From: Diploscapter coronatus
Taxonomy: Eukaryota; Nematoda; Chromadorea; Rhabditida; Rhabditidae
Direction of reading: 5' to 3'
DNA: 64,000 nucleotides
Assembly: GCA_964036155.1 (NCBI GenBank)
Contig: OZ038423.1
Location: forward strand, 37,153,249 to 37,217,248
Shown here: piece by piece, positions 32,765 to 58,900 of the stretch
Numbering within the stretch: position 1 is the stretch's first letter
How the letters are laid out: each line of letters starts with the position of its first letter
Position numbers and translations under genes: made by a program
The notes under the pieces: model-generated
The model's database searches: none
What the model was told of the DNA's origin: nothing
The model's input: only the letters and a program-made list of their open reading frames with translations

Positions 32765-35700
32765 TTATCACAGATTTTTAAAAATTAAATCAATTGTGAT
32801 AACGATGGCGATAAGTGTGGATAATCCTTCGGCTAATGATAATGATAAGGAAAATGAGAGGATTTCGAGACTGGCTTTCCTGTTCGCGAATGCCTTCTGC
32901 TTGTCTTTTTGCCTTCCACGGAAAGTAGCAGGTTCTCTGTTATCTTTGGAAATCGAGTCGGGCAGGTCAGTGACATAAGGGCTGACAGTGGATAGCGTTA
33001 TCATAACTGGATTTCGAAAAATTTGAAGCTGGTTTTGAAAATGTAACTTGAGGAAGTATATATGAAAGGAAAGAGTGCTTCCTTCGTTTTTTCTAACCAA
33101 CCATTTCAATCATCAAAACGAATTTCTGAAAATTCTATTTTATCTGAATACTTTTGTAAATGGTAATAAAAAGTTAAAGTCAACTTTCAAAATTTCAAAT
33201 TCATTTCATTCGTGATAGTAAACTGACTCTAACTTTCAAATTAGTGCCGTTGCGCAACATTTGTTGTTGTGTAAACATTTGAACTTTCCAGTGGGATGGT
33301 GGAGATAGGAAGGCGAACGGAAGAGCCTGCATTTCTGCATCCTAACATTCTAATCCTTCGTTTCTTATCTTCTCCTCTCTAATGCTGTAATCCCCCGTCT
33401 CTCATTCGATGTAGAGGTCAATCAGTAATATTGCAGTCTCATATATTCTCATTCTGATGATTGAGAAAATGTAGACAGGGTTGTTGGTAATTGTACTACA
33501 TAAAACTACCCTACTTCTGAAAAATTACACCAACTATTTTTCTTTGAATTTCATGAAGATGTCATTCCAGACTTTAATGCTATTTTCACTACCTCTGATA
33601 AGAAGTATGAAGAAAAGATGTATGGTAGTTTTGAATTTCAAGAGATTATTGCAATGCTCGATATATTGAGAGATAGTATGGAGAAATGTGTCTTTCTGGA
33701 TAATTCAAGACTCAATTTTTCCATGCCCTTCAGTCATCTCAGTATCTCTGATATAAGACAGTAAAAGAATGTATCGCATCTCATATTTTCCATCGGATAT
33801 CGGCATTCGAGCAGCGAGAGGAGAAGGGGAATATCTGAGATCCCATCAGATAGAGATATCCTTCCTCTCCTCTCTTCTGTCCTGCATTTCTGCGACTATG
33901 TTGTTTGCGACAGTCCTAGTTTTTGCCCTATCTCTGCATTCCTACATGTTCTTGATTTGTATTATATTGCGTTGGTCAAAAATCTCCCTCTTTCGAAAAA
34001 AACATAATTTTGCTCAGATAATTACTCAAAAGAGAAAATGATTTGCTACCTATGATTCGGCTAGATGTATATAAAAAAATTTCAGCTAATTTTTGCTACT
34101 TTTTTTTTAGAACTTTAGATTTTTAACTGAGAAAAACTATTGGCCATCCCAATATCTTTAGTCATCTCCCTTATAAGACTCTGATAGAGGGACGTGTATT
34201 CTCGATTTCACGAGTCTCTCTTCGACTAGAAGCCTTCTTTTCTCCTGTTCTCTCTCATTTCCTCCTTATCTTTCTTGGCTATTCTCAATCATCGCCCTGT
34301 CTATGTGCTATGTCGCTGCGTTTTGTAAACACACTGACCCCTCTCTGCTCGGCTCTTTGACTCTCTGAGTCTCCGATATTTCCCCATATTTCTGCATTTC
34401 TTTCCTATCTTCAGCTTCTCCTTTGTCTTTCCTTCATTTCTGTATTATTTTCTATTTCTTTTTCTTATACTCTTTCCCAGGCTTCTCCCTAATTTTGCTC
34501 TTTTCGCGTAAATTTTGTGTTTCTTGTTTTGCCTTCTGGCGCTTTTTCCTGTCGGCCGCCACTTTTTCTCTTCCCCTTTCCTTTTTCAATTCTTTAACGG
34601 TCAGCTCAAAGTTGGAGAAACGTAATAATCATTTTCCAAAAACGCCATCATTCTATCGCTAATTTCTCGATTTTTCCTCATTTTAAAACTTAGCACAATT
34701 TCTTCCTATCTAATTCGTTTTGAAAGATGGCCATTGCTAACATTTGGCAAATGTGAATAAGATTTTCAAATCTTTTCTAAAGAGTGAGATAATTGTTTTA
34801 CTAGGGATCTCGGATGCTTCCAAACTTCACCTATTCTTCTATTCTTCTGTCCTCATTACTTTGGTTCATCCTCATCTGCTGCTTTGCCACAACAATTTGC
34901 ATGCGGCTGCTGGTGCGAAAGTGTGAATGAATGTGTGGTTGTGATAAAGAAGCTGCCTTCCGACTGATTGCTGGAAAGAGGACATAAATTGCCGAGGGGT
35001 GATGGGAACGAACAAATTGGAACAGTATTGTGGCTGACAGGGGAATTGCGAAGTTGGCAGAAAGACCTTTGACTTTACCGCCTAAATCTATAGATGAACG
35101 AGGCATTACCATTGTTATTGTTGCGATTTCTATTCTTCCTAAAATCTTATCTTGTTTTCATCATTCATTTGAGCTGAAATGTATAGTTTGAACCCTATCT
35201 TTATGATAATTCTCCGAAATCTATTTTTGTCTAATAAGTGAAGTATCGAATTTCCTGAAAGGATTATTCATTTGAAATTTGAAAACTCGATTATATTTCG
35301 ATTTCGTAGTTTGAAGATATAAGATGCAAAAATCTAGCTTCCCCATTATCTGGCATACGATTTTCTCCAGGTAGAATTCTCTTGATTTATCTCTTCCTTA
35401 CCGAACAATTCACTCATTTCGATTTTCCTCGATAGCGGCTTTACGAGATCCAAAGAGAATGACTCAGAAAGCAGTTCTTTGTTTGTTCGTTTAGTTGTTT
35501 GTGAGTTTGTCTACTCGAACAGTGAACGGGCCTAGCTGTGCCTTGTCTTGTCATTTACTATCAATCGACCCCATATTCTGGATCCGCCTTCAATCTTTTT
35601 CTTGGCCTCTTTGTTTCTTCATCTTTATCCTCTCTCGAAGAGAGCCTCGGCTTTCATATATCCGGTCTTTATCCTCGACTGACTGACTGAAAGACTGAAT

Positions 35701-37680
35701 GATTCTCCTAGCAAATAGCACAAATCGTCGCACCCCTGCAATCAAGCAGGCAAAGCTATGCTTCGTAAATATCACATCAGCTTTATGTCATTTTACTCCA
35801 TTCATTCACTTATTTTTGCTCAAGTTTTCTGAGATCTCTGCTTTTTACTGAATTGTGTGTTTCTAAAATTCTATGAAGAAAAGGCAAGGCTCTTTTGACA
35901 CATTAGATCTAAAAAGAATCACAAAAAATCGTACATTTTATGTTTCATGCCGAAAAATATCAAATCAAGAAGATCTTTCGGTTTTTCGTCTCCTTTTCTC
36001 TAGGATTTCGGAAAGGGCTAAAATTTGAGAGAAGGGAATGTCGGATATCAAAAAGATTAAAAAAAGAGTCCCCGAAAGCCTGTCCAAATATGTCCTCTGC
36101 TTCCTGTCATTTTGGCTTGTTGGTCTGTTTTTATGTTTTGAAATCTCTCGCTCAAAGTGACTGCTACTAATAATTAACTTGAGCACTGATAGGAGAGGAG
36201 CAGAGACATTGTGCGAGATTATTGCATTGAAATGGACTGTTCAAAATAAGGTTGAATGAATGAGGTTTCGAAATCTAAACTCGGATGATTTTTTCAATTC
36301 ATAGTTCTAGAATTTCGAATTTTCTTCGTAAATTTAACTTTATCCATCCCATAAATGGACTACCCCAAAACCAGTCTACTTTGGCGCTTTCACTTTTTCA
36401 ATGATATGCATCACTGCTCATCTGCTAGATGTGCTATAGGCTCTGACTTTGTGAATTGCAACTTGTTCTTATTTGATTGACTTTCACTCTATGCTTATTC
36501 CAATCCCCTTGCATCTCTTTTTGCATACAATGTCAGCAGTGATAGTTATCACATTGTAACTGGATCAGATCGCGCTTGTATTCATGCATTCTCTTTCTAT
36601 GCTAAACTATTGTGTGTACGAGATGTGCATTTACTATGCATACATGCGCGCATTCACTATCATTTCATTCTCGAATACTTGAATCAAATAGAATAGAGAA
36701 AGTTTATCTATTTCTTTTGATCTGAATCGGAATTGCAACATTTCAGACAAAAATTAAACTATTATTCCATAGAACTGGAATTGATTTGAAATTTCATTTT
36801 TTGGGAATCTGAATTGAAATTGAAATATTTCTAGATGGAAATTGAATTATCATTTAGCTCAGGGATTATAAATTCAAATTTTTGAAATTAAAAATAAAAA
36901 ATTGCCGGAACCGGAATTCCGATTCTCTGCATTCTGATTTTCCCCCTTCCAATTATCTTGTTGTTGCTAGCGGTCAGCTATGCGGTGTGGGGTCGAGCTC
37001 TTTCTCTATCCTCCATCCATCCATTCCGTTCTATTTTCCCTATCTGCAATTTTCCCTCCCACCCTCATATTCTGCCATGCATATAACCTAAAGCGTAAAT
37101 GTGTGCCTCGGAGTGCTCCAGTTGTATATTTCCGCAAACAATCATTTCCACTAGGTTTTTATTGGATTTCTGAACTTCGATATAACTTAGTTCTGCATTC
37201 CAAAATCTGAGCTCTGAGACAATTCTTTTGATTCTAAACTATAAATTTTCATGATCATGACTTCTTACACCACTAATTCAGAAATTCGATACAATATTGA
37301 CTCCTAGCTTGGAGCTCGGAATTTTCAATATCTAAACTTCACCCATTCCTAATTTTCTCCGGATTTCAACAAACCACTTCATTGATTTCCCAATTCCGAA
37401 CTTTTTATTCCTTTTATTCCCGATTCATTGGGTCATTTTTTCATGTGCTGTTGTTCTTCCTCTGTTTTCCAATTTTCCATTGCAATTGATCTCTTTCGCC
37501 CATTTGCTTCCATCTTTCATTCACCATTTTATTATCATTCCGCGTCCCCTGTCTTTTTACTATCTTTTTACCTTGTATACTTTTCTTCCTACAAGTTTTT
37601 TTCATTATCACGTAGAAGGCATCTGTAATTCTGTGATATCATATCGATCTAATCATTTGATCACACAAATGACAACTTTC
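32765..37680. other. Gene-poor region between the cysteine-rich gene (-) and MPRIP (+)
   Basis: No gene is supported in these 4.9 kb. The plus strand is strikingly pyrimidine-rich over long stretches (CTCTC, TTTCC and TTCTC runs, for example 34200-34600), which produces many spurious open frames. A 113-codon minus frame (32768-33109) sits directly upstream of the cysteine-rich gene but has no signal peptide or known domain and is more likely promoter or 5' untranslated sequence. Both divergent promoters must lie here. Confidence 0.5.
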
Positions 37681-37681
37681 C

Positions 37682-37760
37682 AGGACGAACGCTCAAAGAC
37701 AAGACAAGGCAGGTTACGAGAACGCAGAGCTGCTTTGACAGCAGAAGAAGAGCGGCATAG
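37682..37760 (+). promoter_or_regulatory. MPRIP 5' untranslated exon after a trans-splice-like acceptor
   Basis: CAACTTTCCAG ends at 37683, and the 77 bp to the ATG contain a stop (TAG at the base before ATG) in the MPRIP frame, so the ATG is the first usable start. The acceptor could receive a spliced leader or an upstream non-coding exon. Confidence 0.5.
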
Positions 37761-52368
<14,608 letters not shown>

Positions 52369-53030
52369 TTCTAATGTTTTTGAAAAGTCGTTCAAAACTT
52401 CTCACTCTCAAAATTTTTATAACGTTTTGAACGAAAGTGCCAAACATATCATCAAATGTAGAAATTGAAATAGAACAATTGCAAATCTAGCCTCCGTTCT
52501 ACGCAATATTTGAGATCCCGTATTTAGCCAAAAATTAGGCTGCAAGTAAATTTTTCCAGGAAGAAAGAATAGTTTGAGAAAAATGCACTTGCAGCCAAAA
52601 ATGAATATAATTTTTGGACATATTATTTTGCTCAAACATACCAAAAATGTTGTTTTCTTATGGTGCGAATGTTCCTATTTTTGTTCATGAATCACGAAAG
52701 TGCAGTGTTCTCTTTCCATAAAGAACACGAGCTGGCATTTCTTTCTAGTACAAAATGTACTCTCCAAATGACAGAGTACTGTACCACATCGTCTTTCTTC
52801 TCCTCTCACTCACTCAAAAATCTGAAATTATTCTGATTTCCACTCGAAGCCATAAGAAAGTGATTACATATTACGGTCTTCTTCCATTTTTAATTTGTCT
52901 TTCAGATACATAACTTTGTCTAGAATTTAATTGTAATAACAGTGATTAGATATTGATGATTAGTGATAATGTGATATTTTATCCAGTCAATTTTATTAGT
53001 CCCATCATTTCAGAAAAAATAAACAATTTA
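52369..53030. other. Intergenic region after MPRIP
   Basis: AT-rich, with no gene seen. A palindrome-like CTAGTACAAAATGTACTC occurs near 52747. It holds the MPRIP 3' end and ATXN10 upstream sequence. Confidence 0.4.
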
Positions 53031-53331
53031 CCAATAAAGCGATTAGGGCGGCGTAGCGCAGTGGTTGTGTGTTACTGCCTGCAGCCTAGGGTCTCAAGTT
53101 CGGCCCCCGCCCTCACCCAAACCAAGGGGGTTAAGAAATGTTGGTAGTGGATCAAACCACGAAAAATTAGCCTAAAAATCCCTCGGCTGTTGTACACAAC
53201 AACAGTCTGTCCTCGGGACGGGCCACTAGTCCTGTGTGGCTAGGATAGGCCGACTGTCCCAATAAGAAGGCTGAGCTTCATTACGAGCTTGAGGGTAGCC
53301 GACCCCACCCAGTGGGAATAATAAGGCTAGG

Positions 53332-53364
<33 letters not shown>

Positions 53365-53377
53365 AATAAAGCGATTA
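53031..53377 (+). mobile_element. tRNA-derived SINE with poly(A) tail and 15-bp target-site duplications
   Basis: The body is 53046-53362. It begins GGGCGGCGTAGCGCAGTGG, which is a tRNA 5' end with A box (TAGCGCAGTGG), and continues to a B-box-like CAAGTTCGGCCCCCGCC near 53095. A tRNA-unrelated region of about 220 bp follows, then 31 A residues (53332-53362). The flanks CCAATAAAGCGATTA at 53031-53045 and 53363-53377 are identical, the hallmark of LINE-driven retrotransposition. A perfect duplication and pure tail suggest a recent insertion. Confidence 0.93.
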
Positions 53378-53653
53378 CCATTGATTTGTAAGTTTTATCG
53401 TTTTTCCTAGCAGGCCTTCTGCCTTCACATGTTTTACCCTTGTTATTTCTGGCGATCTTCACGACTAACCCAACCTCACTGCTTCAGGCTTCAACTACTA
53501 CAGTGTCCGCAGTTGATAAATCAGAGGCGCTCGACGTTTACGCGATTTTAACAAACCACGGCGATTTCATTGCTCATATGTTTTGGAGCATTTTGATCAT
53601 TTGATGTTGTTTTATGTAATTATCGATTATTCTGTGCGTTTTCTATTTAGTAA

Positions 53654-55824
53654 ATGGATGCAGAGGCGTCGACGAGTGATGCCGAACTCATCAGAAGGGT
53701 GTACGACGTTTCTGATGACGTCAAAAACTCACAGGCAAATTTCATCATTTTCCTGAATCATGCGGGAAAATGGGGATGAGTAAGACATTTCAGGACTTAA
53801 GCAGCGATGTTCTGGCGAGAGCTTTGAAATTCGTCGGCTCGAATCCGGAATCCGAGTCAGCAATCGATCAGTCGAATGTGAGTCATCCCTGTCTTTGTTT
53901 CTCTGTCGCCCCATCTCACGTCACAATCGGTCAATAAGCCGATTTCTTTCTGAAGAACCATTTGAGAAAATTTCGACTTTCTATTATTTTTAATTTGATC
54001 GATTTCTGTCAATTTCCGATTGATTGATTTATTGATCTTCTTTAAATTCAGTTTTGCCTCTTTTCAGAATCCCTCTGCTGCTTTTCTGCGTCTCCTCGAA
54101 ATTCCCCTGGAAAGTCATTTTGACGAGCAATCAACTCCTACCCACTTCGATCTGAAACGATCCCGCCTCGCTCTGCGTCTCCTCGTCAACTCCGTCAATC
54201 GCAATCAGAAGTAAGAAAATGCTTATCGTTCTCAGCAAAAACCGTACAGATTCAAGAATTCCTTGCCCAACTCGGCACTACGGAACTTTCGAGCTCTGCT
54301 GAGGATTTCTGAATTGCAGAATGAAGTGTTCATTCTACTAGCTTCTACTGCCGAGATTGTTCATAAAGGTATGCATTAAAACAACATTCAATTTTAGGTC
54401 TTTGAAAGGATCTTTTTTTCATTTTAAACTTCAGTGTTTGCTCTGAACCCCGAATATCCCTGTCTGATCGGAGAATTGGCAGTCATTTTCGAGTCGCTCA
54501 CGGACGATTCACAGCGGTCGTGGCTGTCTGCCTTCTTCTCGACAATTTTTGAGAAGGCAAATATTAAAATTAGGAACTTTTTTAAAATATTTTTTCAGGA
54601 CTACGGTTTTCTGGCGACCGCATTTGGAGAGTTGAAATCAGCCGAATTCACGGCTCTACTCAACTGTCTTGAAGTGTTGTTGGATTATTCGGAACATGGA
54701 ACCGTTATCAAAGTAAATAAGTTTTAAGATTTTCTAACAATTAAGGCAATTTGTCAGTTCCAGCGGAAATTGTCATTTTTCGAGAATTTCGATAACATTT
54801 CAGATTCACCCAAACAATGTCCAATTCTGCGTCGATCTTCTGGAGCGAATTCTCTTCGAATTGCACTCGGAAAATGTTTCTTCTCAACTCGAAAACATTC
54901 AGCTTCTTTTGCAAATCTTGGGTATGACTTTACAAATTCTAATTTTTAAAAAAGAAATTTTCAGCCAATGCCTCTGTACGAAAGACGGAATTCAATCAGC
55001 AGCTCTGTAAGACGTCAGCAGCGCTGGAACTTGCGATAAAAATTGCTGAAGCGGTGAGAATTTCTTTAAAAATCTGAGAAAATTGAAATTTTCAGGCTTT
55101 GGATGCAGAAATCGTGCTTGAAACGGAAGAAAGACAGAGGAATCCGTCAATCTTGCCTTCCGACAGACCGATCAGACCAATCAATCCAAGGAAAGCCGTT
55201 GTTCTTGAGGTACTAAAATTTGGGAAATAAAAGAAAATTATAATTTGCAGAGCCCGCAATTGTCACTTCTGTCGAGCACTTTCGTATTGACGAATTCATC
55301 TGAAGAAGGACGAGAAAGAAGAGCAACGATCAAACAAGCTGCGGTGATTTGTATTGGTAAAAATTTAAGCAGAACTTAAACGAAAACATTGTTTCAGGGA
55401 ATTTGTGCTGCGAATGTCGTCAAAATCAGCTGGTTGCTTCGCAATGCGGTGCAATGTTAACTGTGCTCCAGTGCACGAGGAGGCTGCCATCGGATAAACC
55501 ATTCATTGTAAGCGTTCATTTCGAAATAAAATGACAAAAGTTTACCTTTGAAATTCTTTACCTTGAGTTGTCATCTTTTCCTCGCCTACTGCTTTGAAAT
55601 CGAAGAAAACAGTGCTCTTGAAGCACATCGCCACAGAGATAAATTGAAAATTGCGAATTTTCCAGACAAAATGGTCGATCACCGCGCTGAGACACATGAC
55701 CAAGGACTGTCCGGAAAATCAGCAGTTCATTTTGGAAATCGACGATAAGCCTTCGGGAATCATCGACAGGGAAAAACTGCTCAAAGAACTTGGCGTCGAC
55801 TTAGAAAAACTGCAAATTCGTTGA
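53654..55824 (+). CDS. ATXN10: Ataxin-10 family protein
   Basis: Ataxin-10 is a cytosolic ARM/HEAT-repeat protein linked to cytokinesis, neurite survival and O-GlcNAc transferase binding. Twelve exons give 452 residues, near the human length of 475. The C-terminal family domain is clear: KQAAVICIGNLCCECRQNQL, CGAMLTVLQC, FITKWSITALRHMTKDCPEN. The upstream part is helical-repeat-like and less conserved. Exons: 53654-53734, 53794-53877, 54068-54210, 54250-54368, 54435-54556, 54599-54712, 54804-54921, 54965-55053, 55096-55209, 55251-55356, 55398-55507, 55666-55824. Introns 1 and 5 begin with GC instead of GT (CAG-GCAAAT and AAG-GCAAAT). Intron 5 is 42 bp and in frame, so retaining it would insert 14 residues. 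For intron 1 a GT donor at 53720 is the alternative. CC2D1 follows 167 bp downstream. Confidence 0.88.
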
Positions 55825-55991
55825 TTTGTCCCGTTTTCCAAAGTTGTTTTCTTGTTTGTTGTTGAATTAAAATTTGCGAGTTCTATTTTTTAATTTTCGA
55901 AACTCAGAAAAGTTTGACACTTTTCAATATCTTCGATTTTTGATTTTTTGCAGATTTGATTGATTAAATTTTTAATTTTGGAAAATTTCAG
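55825..55991 (+). promoter_or_regulatory. Intercistronic region ATXN10-CC2D1 with trans-splice acceptor
   Basis: These 167 AT-rich bases end in GGAAAATTTCAG directly before the CC2D1 ATG at 55992. The spacing and the acceptor abutting the start codon are as in nematode operons, where the downstream mRNA gets its spliced leader here. Confidence 0.6.
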
Positions 55992-58900
55992 ATGGACTTC
56001 AATTTCGGCAACATCGACACGACGATGTACGGAAACGTGGAGGCGGACGAGGAACTGCTCGCTGAATTGATGGCTCTAGAGGAGGAAGAAAAAGGCGGAA
56101 AGGCTAGGTATGGACGAACATTTCAAAATAACGACTTTTTGAGATGCTCATGCAGTTTTCTAAGGGTCTTTTTTGCCTTAAGAATTCGATTACCTTTCTA
56201 AGAGGTTAAATGAAAATGATCAAGTGCTTCTTGGAAAGCTTATGCAGTTGTTTCTCTTCAAAAATATATTTTTAATTTAAACTGAACTTTCCAAGAATTC
56301 TGATAAGAAAGTGAACTGAAGAAATATTCAGTTCGTCGAGTGGAAACAAGGCAAGAGCACAAGCAGCTGCATCGACGAATGTACTGGCAGATGCGAGGCG
56401 AGTGGCCATGGCTGATCCGACTGCCGAAGTAGCTGATGTGGACGATGAACAACTCGAGGGCGATGATGAACTATTGGTTGGTTTTTAAAAATTTTTTTAA
56501 TTAACTTTTCTTGAATTTAAAATATTCGAAAAGAAGTAGAATAATTTTGACAGAGAAAGAAAATAACTTGATGCTTAAAAATTCTATTTATCAACAAGAA
56601 AAACGTTGGAATTCAAGGCAGAACTCTCGAATTTGGTTGGAGGAGACGGTCACAGCCACAGGTCTGCACCCCCTCAGCAGAAAGCCCCTGCTGCCCCTCC
56701 AGTCCCTCCTCGATTCACTTCTTCTAGCAGCGCGAACCAGGCCGGCGGAGTCGATCAGAACAAGGTTGGAAACAGAAAACTTCCTTTAGGAACACTTTCG
56801 AAGGAATATGGAAGTGTAAAGAGGCTCTGAAAATGAATTTTTTTTTAGAATTTGTTTGTATGCCTTTCCGTTTCTTACAATATGTTATCTTTGTGAAAGA
56901 TAAAGGAAAAAATTCAGATCAACGAACTAAAAAATCTGCAGAGCGTCTACAGGGAGCTGGTCAAAGTGAGCAAATCTGCTGGAGAAGATGCAAAATCGAG
57001 AAGGTTTGAACAACTAGAAGAAAATCGAAAATTGATGGTATTCAGGCAGCAGCGAGCAGTCGACAAAATCACGGAGTTGATCGGCAAACTGGAGAAGGGG
57101 TTGACGATCGACGAGGGAGAAATTCCTCCTGCCCCTCCTTCATTGCCTAACAAACCTGCTGTAAGAGTCTGCTACTTTTCAAAAGCTTATTCCTACAAAG
57201 TTACAAAATGAACCTATTTCTATGTTAATTTCTGGAAAACTTGAGTTAACTTTATAGAAAAAAACATTATAATTTAGCAAATTTTTAAAATTTGTCTATT
57301 TCTCATTTTTTCAGGTGCCAGCCCCTGCAACCCACTCGGCAGAGCCCTCGATCCGCTCTGCAGCAGCTCCATCCAACCCTCCCCCAGTGCCGTCTCGCTC
57401 CAGTTCCACAGCCTCTGCGTCTTCTTCCACAGTCCCCTCATCATCCTCCTCTGCAGCAGTTGTGGGTGGAGATCCCAAAGCTGAGATTCGAGCCGTTCTC
57501 ACCAGAAGAAGGAATGCGTATGTAGCGAATGGAAAGGTAAGAAAAGGCTTCATAAAAATCAATGAATTCATTTATTAAAGATAAAAAAAAAAAAAAAGTT
57601 CTAGCTTTATGAAAATGTTCTTTTAGAACTTCTATTATCTTTTGAGGAAGTAGGAATAAATGGGAATTAATTCACTTTAGGCAGCAATCAAAGCGGAAGA
57701 CAAGGCTGCTGCGAAAGGCTTCGTAGATTGCGCCAAGCAGTTCGACGAGGCTATTGCTGCCCTGGGTCAGGTCTCCGTGGACGAAATCGACCTGAATGAA
57801 ATCCCCCCGACTCCGCCTCCTTACAGGTTATTTTTCAAGGATTTTTGCACAAATTTCTAAAATTGCTAGAAAAAAGTGGCAATTCCACTCAACTTCAAAG
57901 TGAATTGAAATGGAGTTGAAATTTTCATACTTTCTGAGAATATTTGATCATTTTTGTTAATTTCAGGAAGAAAGAAGAGCCCAGGAAAGCCTCGAATTTC
58001 GTGGAGGGACTCGAGCAGAGGAAGATCAGATACATGGAGCAGGCAGACAGAGCGAAGCAGAGTGGCGATGATAGAAAAGCCAGGTAAAATAATAGATTTG
58101 AATATTTTCCTTGAAGAATTATCATTTTTAAAGAGAAGCAACTGGCTTTATTTGAAGTGTGCGACTTTTTCAGAATGTACACTCGCATGGTCGGTCAGTA
58201 CAACGACGCTATCAAAATGGCAAAAGCCGGCAACCCTGTGAATGTGAATGAATTGCCGAGTCTGCCTGACATGCCGCCTCTGCCTCTTCAGGTACAACAA
58301 GAAGCAATTCTTGTCTTAAATCTAATTTTGGTTGGAGTTAAAACGCGAAAACTCGTAACACATTGTTGAATCCATGACCTAAGAGATTTCAAGCAAGGAC
58401 GACAAGACGATTTTATTATTCTGAAAATCGATTCGAATTCCACATATTCGGTCTCACCTCTTATACTGCATTTGAAATAATAATAATGATGAATTCGATT
58501 ACAGCAAGGCCAGTCGCCTCAGCCGCAAATGGGCACTGCGATCAAGAAGAATCAGGCAGCGATGCAGCCCCAGCCGCAGGCAGGCAAGCACGCAGCCAGC
58601 ACGAGTGGAGATCTGGAATTCCTCATTCAAAGGCAGAACGAGTTCAAACAGGCAGCGCTCGTCTGCAAGCAGAGGGGCGACATTGAACGGGCCAAGAAGT
58701 ATCTCACGGATGCTAAGGTAGGCATTTTTCCTAAAGTTTCCTCTTCTCTTTTTGAAAGTTTGAAAGAACATTGGATCGACTTGTACTTTTCGGAAAGTTC
58801 ACTAACAAAGTTTTGGATTGCAAAATCTCGTTCAAATGATCAACGCAAAAAAGCTATTCAAATTCACTTTTACCGAAAAACATACTCGAACTAATATTAT

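Noticed and set aside
32768..33109. 113-codon minus frame as N-terminus of the cysteine-rich protein
   Set aside because: It ends in a stop before the signal peptide, and placing it upstream would bury the signal sequence; it has no known domain.
53041..53115. A functional tRNA gene
   Set aside because: Only the A and B boxes and the 5' end are tRNA-like; the sequence continues into a unique body with a poly(A) tail and target duplications, so it is a SINE.
53226..53462. 78-codon minus frame over the SINE
   Set aside because: It reads through the poly(A) tail as poly-Phe, inside a retroposed element.
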